Part shown: one piece after another, positions 1 to 4,952 of the stretch | Layout of the letters: the number at the start of each line of letters is the position of its first letter | Numbering within the stretch: the first letter of the stretch is position 1 | NCBI GenBank assembly: GCA_900544905.1 | Contig: UQXF01000110.1 | Span: 1-9,736, forward strand | Length of the DNA stretch: 9,736 nt | Reading direction: 5' to 3' | Source: an uncultured Clostridium sp. | GTDB taxonomy: Bacteria > Bacillota > Clostridia > Lachnospirales > Lachnospiraceae | Program-made: the position numbers and the translations under genes | The notes under the pieces: model-generated | What the model was told of the DNA's origin: nothing | What the model saw: only the letters and a program-made list of their open reading frames with translations | Database searches by the model: none

Positions 1-43
1 ACGCGTAAGATCGTCGGCAGCGTCAGATGTGTATAAGAGACAG
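1..43 (+). other. Nextera/Tn5 read-1 adapter with i5 index (not genomic)
   Basis: Bases 11-24 match the Nextera read-1 tail (TCGTCGGCAGCGTC), and bases 25-43 are the 19-bp Tn5 mosaic end AGATGTGTATAAGAGACAG. Bases 1-10 fit the end of the P5 oligo (AC) plus an 8-base i5 index, GCGTAAGA. This is library-preparation sequence left on the contig. Any reading frame crossing it is chimeric. Confidence 0.98.
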
Positions 44-485
44 AATATATACTGTCGTTAATGGAAAAACCATTTTGATTAACAGCATGACTGGTATCAT
101 CCATAGAATCCTGAATAATTCCATCTACTTGAGGAGTTGTAGCTTTAATGGAAATATCTGCATGCACATGGTATATATAGACATCATAACCATCGGGTAA
201 ATTTTCGGTATGTACATACATCCCAATAGATTTACTATCTGTTACTCTCCATTTTGAAATATCATACCTTCCGGTATCGTATTCACAAACTAACTTAAAT
301 GGTTCTCCTTTTACATCTAATATCTGTTTGGTTTCCGTTTCTCCTGTTTCTTTATTTATTTCTACACTCTGCACCTCGTTTTCTTCTGGAACATATTCTC
401 GTTCAACTGTGTAATTAGAACAAGCAATTAGAACCATGGTTAGAATTGTGGTTATAACTATAAATACTCTTATTGTCTCTCTCAT
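44..485 (-). CDS. Putative lipoprotein, C-terminus cut by contig end
   Basis: An open frame of 147 codons runs from an ATG at 485 to the left edge of genomic DNA. A strong GGAGGTG ribosome binding site lies at 490-496. The N-terminus is a lipoprotein signal: a short charged start (MRET), a hydrophobic core of about residues 5-20, and a lipobox LIAC with the lipidated Cys at residue 22. The rest is hydrophilic, with an acidic low-complexity stretch (residues 30-52) and then a probable beta-rich domain. I recognise no enzyme motif or named family. The protein would be anchored on the outer face of the membrane. It lies 53 nt downstream of parB on the same strand with no visible terminator between, so it may share the parAB transcript. 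It looks more AT-rich than parAB. The frame continues into adapter sequence, so its true end is unknown. Confidence 0.8.
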
Positions 486-538
486 AATGCACCTCCAATG
501 CCTCTGTTAATCTTTCAATTTGCATAATTTTACAGGTC

Positions 539-1510
539 CTATTCCTGACTGAAATACAACTCCAGTGCCTTATCAATAATCTCCTCAATATCCTTCTGCT
601 TGTCCTCCGGCTTAAAGTACTTCTTTATAATTCCGCCGTTTACCTTAAACGGCTTTGGCTTTCCCGGTGACTTCTTTGTCTTTTCTCCGGATAATACCTC
701 CTGCATGGTGGCTATGGTAAGCTTCCCCTTCTGCTGCAATTCCCGGATGAGCTTTGCCTTCTTGATATCACACTTGTTACCATCTGTTTTCATCAGCTCC
801 ACAAATATATTCTGGTTTTCCTCACTGATGTAAGACAGCTCTACTGCCGCCCGCAACGGAACTTCCTCATCATCCAATAATAATTTAATATCATTTATCA
901 AAGTACCAATTCGGATATAACGTGCTATCGTTGCCTTACTCAAATCATACTCTTCTGCAACATCCCGGATGCCTCCTGTCTCCATTGGAGACAAACCCTC
1001 CTCAGCCCTTGTATTTACTGGCTTTGAGTAGGTTTGTAAATACGAATTAATTTCGTCCAAAACGTCCTTTTGGCGCCCTCCATTTTTGACTGCTGTATAG
1101 TACTCAGAAAGTATGGCTGCACGCTCCGAATAGCTCAACTCCTCCCATGAGCGCTGGATGTTGGTAATCATAACATACTGCTCTGCATCCTCTTCCGACA
1201 GACCGCTTTTAATAACACAGGGAACCGTATTCTTTCCAAGCTCCCTGCACAGCTCCGTCCGCTGGTGCCCTGCCAGTATCTCATATTTCCCCAAAATCTT
1301 ATATGCACAATCCTCTGCCGGACGTACTATTACCGGCTGGATGACGCCATGCTCCTGAATGGATTCCTTTATCATGTCCCTCTTTGCTTTTGGAGAGGGA
1401 CTAAATCTATGATTTTTTCTGGGTGTCAGAATATCAATTGACAGCTCTACAATCTCTGTCTCGCCGCCGCTTCCAAACATATTTTGTAAACCAATCAGAT
1501 TACTTCCCAT
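539..1510 (-). CDS. parB: ParB-family partition protein
   Basis: 323 aa. ParB proteins load at parS sites, spread as CTP-dependent clamps and stimulate the ParA ATPase to segregate a replicon. The N-terminal ParB/sulfiredoxin-like domain covers about residues 18-125, with the conserved HGVIQPVIVRP strand-turn (54-64), AGHQR (80-84) and NIQR (117-120). AGHQR takes the place of the chromosomal GERR signature: the second Arg is kept and the first is Gln. The central DNA-binding region has a helix-turn-helix at about 181-205 (IRDVAEEYDLSKATIARYIR), preceded by a polar, probably flexible insert at about 143-178. The C-terminus is Lys-rich, then a helix likely to dimerise. The ATG lies inside the parA 3' end (11-nt overlap), with AAAGGAGG in the parA coding sequence 9 nt upstream, so translation is probably coupled. 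The sequence type is closer to plasmid or conjugative-element ParB than to Spo0J, by my reading. Confidence 0.92.
   Translation of the reverse strand: MGSNLIGLQNMFGSGGETEIVELSIDILTPRKNHRFSPSPKAKRDMIKESIQEHGVIQPVIVRPAEDCAYKILGKYEILAGHQRTELCRELGKNTVPCVIKSGLSEEDAEQYVMITNIQRSWEELSYSERAAILSEYYTAVKNGGRQKDVLDEINSYLQTYSKPVNTRAEEGLSPMETGGIRDVAEEYDLSKATIARYIRIGTLINDIKLLLDDEEVPLRAAVELSYISEENQNIFVELMKTDGNKCDIKKAKLIRELQQKGKLTIATMQEVLSGEKTKKSPGKPKPFKVNGGIIKKYFKPEDKQKDIEEIIDKALELYFSQE
635..653. repeat. 19-bp perfect palindrome inside parB
   Basis: GCCGTTTACCTTAAACGGC has two perfect 8-bp arms around a 3-bp centre (CCT). It lies in the part of parB that encodes PFKVNGG. It could be a protein-binding site such as an internal centromere-like site, or a chance result of codon choice. 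Nothing else supports a function. Confidence 0.4.
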
Positions 1511-2309
1511 TTACAATAACCTCCTTTGCCAGCTTCCGGTACATCTGTGCCACCGTACTTTTCCCCGGTTTAATCCGTTCGTCCTTATAATCAATTAATG
1601 GCTGGTTTTCATCAATTGCCTTTGATACCTCGGTAAGCCTCGGAATCACAAAATCATAAATCGGAATAAACTCACCGTATTTCTCATGTATCTGCTGCAT
1701 ATATTTCTTTGTAATCTGAAAAGCCTCCGTAACCTTTGTAAATAATATGCCGTCAATGTCCAGATTTGGATTTAACCGCTTCCTTGTCCGGAGGACACTC
1801 TTTATTAACTGCTCTAATCCAACTGCAGAAAACGTCTCCGTCTCTGATGGAATTAAAACAGAATCGGCTGCAACCAGGGCATTCAGCATAAAAATGCCAA
1901 GCGTGGGACCACAGTCCAGGATAATGAAATCATATTCCTCCTTCAGAGGCTCCAATATTTCCTTTAATATGAATTCTCTTTCCGTTGCCGTTATCAGTAG
2001 CATTTCAACATCTGCCATAAGCACGTTGCAGGCGATATAAGACATATTTTCATAGGTTTTGATATAATCCCTAATGTTGTATTCCTTCTGCCTTATCTGC
2101 GCTTCTATGAGCTCTGCCATGGTATTAGGAATCACATCCAAGTCCTTTTCCTTATTTCCACAGCAGTACGTCAGGTTGCCCTGGCTGTCCAAATCCACCA
2201 GGAGCACCTTCTTTCCCTGTTCTGCAAGGCAGGCTCCCAGGTTAAGTGTGGTGGTGGTCTTTCCGACGCCACCTTTTTGGTTTACGAGTGCGATTGTTTT
2301 TGCTTTCAT
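1500..2309 (-). CDS. parA: ParA-family partition ATPase
   Basis: 269 aa, the usual length for small Soj/ParA proteins without an N-terminal HTH domain (type Ib or chromosomal-like). It binds ATP, dimerises on nucleoid DNA and is released by ParB to move the replicon. The deviant Walker A motif KGGVGKTT is at residues 12-19, with the signature Lys12. The A' motif DLDSQGN is at 39-45 and Walker B (IILDCGP) at 129-135. I chose the ATG at 2309 because GGAGG lies 8 nt upstream and the family starts directly at the first beta strand (KTIALVNQKGG). A longer frame reaching 2390 would add 27 residues across the hairpin and has no support. It is first in a parA-parB(-lipoprotein) unit. No rsmG/mnmG/rnpA neighbours are present, which argues for a second partition system on a mobile element or secondary replicon. 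That location is inference. Confidence 0.94.
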   Translation of the reverse strand: MKAKTIALVNQKGGVGKTTTTLNLGACLAEQGKKVLLVDLDSQGNLTYCCGNKEKDLDVIPNTMAELIEAQIRQKEYNIRDYIKTYENMSYIACNVLMADVEMLLITATEREFILKEILEPLKEEYDFIILDCGPTLGIFMLNALVAADSVLIPSETETFSAVGLEQLIKSVLRTRKRLNPNLDIDGILFTKVTEAFQITKKYMQQIHEKYGEFIPIYDFVIPRLTEVSKAIDENQPLIDYKDERIKPGKSTVAQMYRKLAKEVIVNGK

Positions 2310-2355
2310 TATGCATTCCTCCAATAATAAAATATTTTCCCCGCCGCATAAATGC

Positions 2356-2387
2356 AAAAAAGCGACAGCAGTTGCAACTACTGTCGC
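2356..2387 (-). terminator. Hairpin plus U-run in the parA leader (terminator or attenuator)
   Basis: On the minus strand, arms GCGACAG and CTGTCGC enclose AGT/ACT pairs and a TGCA loop, giving an 11-bp stem with one U·G wobble, followed directly by six U. On the plus strand the wobble becomes a C·A mismatch and no U-run follows, so the structure favours minus-strand RNA. It ends 46 nt before the parA start codon, where an intrinsic terminator would block read-through into parA. It may therefore be an attenuator, or the end of a short upstream RNA. As DNA it is also a 26-bp near-palindrome (2362-2387) and could be a ParA or ParB binding site. Confidence 0.65.
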
Positions 2388-2546
2388 CACGAGGAATGTT
2401 TTATGAAAAAAGGTTATTGAAAGAAAATCTCTTCCGACAACCTTTTGTCATCCTGATAAAATTTTTATATAATAAATGAATATCACATATTCACTATTTT
2501 CTTTTTGATACGGTCTTTCGCCCTTTCTTATTATTTTCGCATCTGA
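2388..2546. promoter_or_regulatory. Upstream control region of parA, with dyads
   Basis: This gene-free, AT-rich stretch separates the parA leader hairpin from the broken amidase. It holds two inverted repeats: GACAA/TTGTC with a 4-nt spacer (2436-2449) and a perfect TGAATAT/ATATTCA around CAC (2477-2493). On the minus strand a TATATAA-like AT-rich patch lies near 2463-2475, but I cannot assign a convincing -35/-10 pair. A promoter for parAB is expected here. No open frame with a ribosome binding site is visible on either strand. Confidence 0.45.
2477..2493. repeat. 17-bp perfect palindrome, candidate parS or operator
   Basis: TGAATATCACATATTCA has 7-bp arms around CAC. It lies about 170 bp upstream of parA, between the partition module and the truncated amidase. 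Such a position is common for centromere or autoregulatory sites of partition operons. It does not match the Bacillus-type parS (TGTTTCACGTGAAACA). An AT-rich dyad of this size can also occur by chance. Confidence 0.35.
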
Positions 2547-3290
2547 CACCCTGCACACGGTGGCTACGACAACGGAGCCACATATAACGGAAGAAGGGAA
2601 AAAGACGACAATCTGAAATTAGCGCTGGCGGTGGGACAAAAGCTTGAACAGGATGGCTTCCCTGTTGTATATACAAGAACCACGGATGTTTACCAGCGTC
2701 CTATTGACAAAGCGAGAATTGCCAACGAAAGCGGTGGCGATTACTTTGTTTCATTTCACCGCAATTCCAGTCCAAATGCGAATACCTACAGCGGTGTACA
2801 GACACTGGTATATAATGATTCCGGAGTACCCGCAGCCATGGCACGAAATGTAAATGATGAAATGGAAAAGGTTGGATTTAATAATCTGGGGGTGTCTGTG
2901 AGACCGGATTTAGTAGTACTTAGAAGAACAAGAATGCCAGCAATCCTCATCGAAGCGGGCTTTATCAACACAGATGCAGATAACCAGCTTTTTGACTCCA
3001 ATTTCAACGAGCTGGCTGACGGAATAGCAGCCGGGATTGAAAAAACGGTGGGAACAGGCTCAACCAGCACAGAAAAGCAGTTTGGTGTACAGGTCGGGCT
3101 CTATCGCAGATACGAAAATGCACAATATGCCCTAAATGAATTACTGAATCAGGGCTACAATGCCCAGATAAGAGAATGGAACCAGTATTATGCTGTTATT
3201 GTAGGGCAGGAAGACAGCCTGGAAGCCGCAAGAACATTGGAAAAGCAATTGTCCAGCCAGGGATATGACACATTAATAGTAAATTTATAG
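2547..3290 (+). pseudogene. N-acetylmuramoyl-L-alanine amidase (Amidase_3) with C-terminal SPOR domain, 5' end missing
   Basis: The frame is open for 247 codons but has no usable start. The family cleaves the amide bond between N-acetylmuramic acid and the stem peptide in the wall. Counting from the first codon at 2547, the catalytic set is visible: His4 in PAHGGYDNGA, Glu18 in GRREKDDN, His71 in SFHRNSS and Glu136 in ILIEAGF. Residues about 176-247 form a SPOR domain (KQFGVQVGLYRRYENAQYAL onward), which binds glycan strands lacking stem peptides. The first beta strand and signal peptide are absent, and an in-frame TGA lies at 2544-2546 just before HPAHGG. The first possible start, GTG at 2631, would lose His4 and Glu18 and has no ribosome binding site. 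Removing one base near 2548-2551 restores a plausible SDPAHGG, but that frame has no start codon back to a TGA at 2506. The 5' end was therefore probably lost at the junction with the par module. Confidence 0.8.
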
Positions 3291-3342
3291 TGATTTACCA
3301 GAATTTTTAAGAAAACTTTCATAAAAAGGGGATAGTATTCCA

Positions 3343-3382
3343 TTTACTTTGTGTTATACTTAATAAAGTAAACTTGGTTTAC
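3343..3382 (+). promoter_or_regulatory. Extended -10 promoter with overlapping operator dyads, upstream of the deacetylase
   Basis: TGTTATACT at 3352-3360 is an extended -10 element (TG-n-TATACT) with no clear -35. A perfect dyad GTAAAC-TTG-GTTTAC follows at 3368-3382, about where transcription would start. A second inverted pair, TTTACTTT (3343-3350) and AAAGTAAA (3365-3372), brackets the -10 box. Half-sites on both sides of the -10 box are typical of a repressor operator. The leader to the ATG would be about 90 nt. Confidence 0.55.
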
Positions 3383-3458
3383 ATAATAGACTAAACATTA
3401 AAATAAAAAATGAAAAAGCTAAAATAGAATTTACCACAGGAAAGAAGAGAATACTATA

Positions 3459-4469
3459 ATGAATATACAACGGATTATTGATAGATGGAAACGTTCTTTT
3501 GAAAGGTTGTCTTTAATAATGAGACGCAGAAAACACTCTGGTATTCGCTATGCATTACCACACAGCGAAAAAAAATATGCCCTATTAGAAAAAATTAAAA
3601 ACAAAATGCAAAATCCCTATATTTTATACGGTACATTTATTGTGATAGGAAGCATCTTCTGTATTTTAATGGCACAGCTGTCTCATGGAAGCAGCCTGCG
3701 GAGATGGTACTACAGACTGACACATGATGAAGTGATTAACAAGGGAGTCCAGCATGCAGCCGGGCAGGATAATGAAAACCAGCAACGCGGTACATTTTTA
3801 ACATATTACCGCTTTCACCGGTTTAATGCCAGCGACCCCACAGAGGTAGACAGCAGCGCACCAATGATTGCCCTCACCTTTGACGACGGACCAAATCCGG
3901 AAAACACCACCCGTATTTTAGATGTACTAAATGCAAATTATTCCCGTGCAACCTTTTTTGTAGTGGGTACCAATGCCGAGAATTATCCCGAAACCTTAAA
4001 AGCAATTTCTACATCCGGAAGCGAAATCGGCAACCACACCTACAGCCATGCCAAGCTGACGGATTTAGGCTCTGCTGATGTGGAAGAGCAGATTGACAAG
4101 GTAAACCGGGCAGTGAAAAAAGCAACCGGAGAAAACACAACGGTGATTCGTCCACCCTATGGAGCCTACAACGAGAAGCTGTTAAAACAGCTGGAAGAGC
4201 CTGTTGTATTATGGGATTTAGATACCGAAGACTGGGATAGCCGCAACGCACAAACAATTGTAGAAAATGTGCTTTCCCAGGTGGAGGATGGAGATATTAT
4301 TCTCATGCATGATATTTATGAATCCACAGCAGAGGCGGTAGAACTGCTTGTGCCAAAGTTAAAGGAACGGGGTTTTCAGATTGTAACCGTCAGTGAAATG
4401 GCACGATACAAAGGCAAGGAATTAGAACTTCACAAAGCATACGGTGAAATCCAGAGCGCTGCGCAATAA
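3459..4469 (+). CDS. Membrane-anchored polysaccharide deacetylase (NodB/CE4 family)
   Basis: 336 aa. CE4 enzymes remove acetyl groups from N-acetylglucosamine or N-acetylmuramic acid, in Gram-positives usually in peptidoglycan. A basic N-terminus (residues 1-50, inside) is followed by one membrane segment at about 54-73, with the catalytic domain outside. All five NodB motifs are present: TFDDGP (140-145, catalytic Asp142 and metal Asp143), HTYSH (193-197, metal His193 and His197), RPPYG (231-235), DTEDWDSR (255-262) and ILMHD (281-285, His284). The enzyme should be active. The ATG at 3459 has only a weak purine-rich site (AGGAAAG, about 15 nt away); a later ATG at 3519 would keep the membrane segment. 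The substrate cannot be fixed from sequence: PgdA-like GlcNAc and PdaA-like MurNAc roles are both possible. It follows the broken amidase by 168 nt with its own promoter and ends in a terminator. Confidence 0.92.
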   Translation: MNIQRIIDRWKRSFERLSLIMRRRKHSGIRYALPHSEKKYALLEKIKNKMQNPYILYGTFIVIGSIFCILMAQLSHGSSLRRWYYRLTHDEVINKGVQHAAGQDNENQQRGTFLTYYRFHRFNASDPTEVDSSAPMIALTFDDGPNPENTTRILDVLNANYSRATFFVVGTNAENYPETLKAISTSGSEIGNHTYSHAKLTDLGSADVEEQIDKVNRAVKKATGENTTVIRPPYGAYNEKLLKQLEEPVVLWDLDTEDWDSRNAQTIVENVLSQVEDGDIILMHDIYESTAEAVELLVPKLKERGFQIVTVSEMARYKGKELELHKAYGEIQSAAQ

Positions 4470-4490
4470 TGCACAGCGCTTCTTTTATCT
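4455..4490 (+). terminator. Intrinsic terminator overlapping the deacetylase stop codon
   Basis: Arms AGCGCTG (4455-4461) and CAGCGCT (4474-4480) pair. After a C/A mismatch, an inner GC/GC pair encloses the loop AATAAT, and TCTTTTATCT follows. The TAA stop codon (4467-4469) is in the loop. It should separate the deacetylase from the downstream regulator. Confidence 0.7.
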
Positions 4491-4514
4491 ATTATATTTT
4501 TTTGTCCAGAAATA

Positions 4515-4530
4515 GTAAACAGACGTTTAT
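4515..4530. promoter_or_regulatory. Imperfect GTAAAC/GTTTAT dyad upstream of the XRE regulator
   Basis: GTAAAC-AGAC-GTTTAT resembles the perfect GTAAAC-TTG-GTTTAC dyad in the deacetylase promoter, with one changed base and a spacer one base longer. It lies 61 bp upstream of the regulator's start codon, in the region where its promoter is expected. I cannot assign clear -35 and -10 boxes. A shared operator is inference. Confidence 0.35.
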
Positions 4531-4590
4531 AAACATTCCTCTTCATATTAAAATCGAAATGTATAAAGAATTAATAAAGGAGGATTGTTT

Positions 4591-4881
4591 ATGTTATCCA
4601 AACACGAAAGATACCTTGTACGCTTTGAAAACTGCGACTACTTTGTGGAATTAGGCTTACATATTGCATTTTACCGCAAAAGAGCTGGTCTCACGCAGCA
4701 GGAGCTGGCAGACAAGCTATGTGTATCCCGTAGTTACGTGAGCCGCATTGAAAGCCCTAACCGGAACCAGCATTTTTCCTTTGAGCTGTTTTTTAAGCTC
4801 TGCCATATTCTAAACGTGCCGTCCAGATGTTTCTTTGAACCATTTCCAAGACCGGATTCCAGGCGGACAGTCGCAAAATAA
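4591..4881 (+). CDS. XRE/Cro-CI-type DNA-binding regulator
   Basis: 96 aa, essentially one helix-turn-helix domain. Residues 21-80 form the HTH_3/XRE fold: a first helix with LHIAFYRKRAGL, the HTH core LTQQELADKLCVSRSYVSRIES at about 34-55, and an LCHILNVPSRCFF closing helix. The short N-terminus (1-20) and Arg/Pro-rich tail (84-96) carry no recognisable ligand or protease domain. The ATG at 4591 is chosen because AAAGGAGG lies 7 nt upstream (4576-4583); an upstream in-frame TTG at 4585 would overlap the spacing region. It is alone between two hairpin terminators. Its targets are unknown; the neighbouring deacetylase and its own gene are the natural candidates because similar dyads precede both. 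Single-domain XRE proteins are also common as phage or antitoxin-type regulators, but no toxin partner is adjacent. Confidence 0.9.
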   Translation: MLSKHERYLVRFENCDYFVELGLHIAFYRKRAGLTQQELADKLCVSRSYVSRIESPNRNQHFSFELFFKLCHILNVPSRCFFEPFPRPDSRRTVAK

Positions 4882-4887
4882 AGCAAT

Positions 4888-4913
4888 CCCCGATGGGTTC
4901 ATACCCATTGGGG
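4888..4913. terminator. Hairpin between convergent regulator and cyclase genes
   Basis: CCCC and GGGG pair outside ATGGGT/ACCCAT around a TCAT loop, with a G·U wobble on the plus strand (an A·C mismatch on the minus). That makes an 11-bp stem starting 7 nt after the regulator's stop codon. Only a poor T-run (AACCTTTCAT) follows on the plus strand; on the minus strand ATTGCTTTATTTTG follows. It probably serves both convergent genes. Confidence 0.65.
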
Positions 4914-4952
4914 AACCTTTCATAGTTCTTTGCATATTTTTCCGTCCATTTA

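Noticed and set aside
486..522. Short minus-strand frame starting ATG at about 522 (MQIERLTEALEVHY...)
   Set aside because: It overlaps the lipoprotein ribosome binding site and start in another frame, has no clear site of its own, and resembles nothing known.
2310..2390. N-terminal extension of ParA (27 residues from 2390)
   Set aside because: It crosses the leader hairpin and lacks a ribosome binding site, while GGAGG stands at the right distance from the ATG at 2309.
2356..2500. Riboswitch or T-box upstream of parA
   Set aside because: No specifier loop, T-box core or known aptamer pattern is visible; only a simple hairpin with a U-run.
2494..2676. Minus-strand 60-codon frame over the amidase 5' region
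   Set aside because: It is antisense to clear amidase codons and its composition (many Arg, Cys and Pro) looks like a shadow frame.
4469..4654. Plus-strand 61-codon frame starting at 4469
   Set aside because: It overlaps the deacetylase stop and its terminator, has no ribosome binding site, and runs out of frame into the XRE gene, which has a strong site at 4576-4583.
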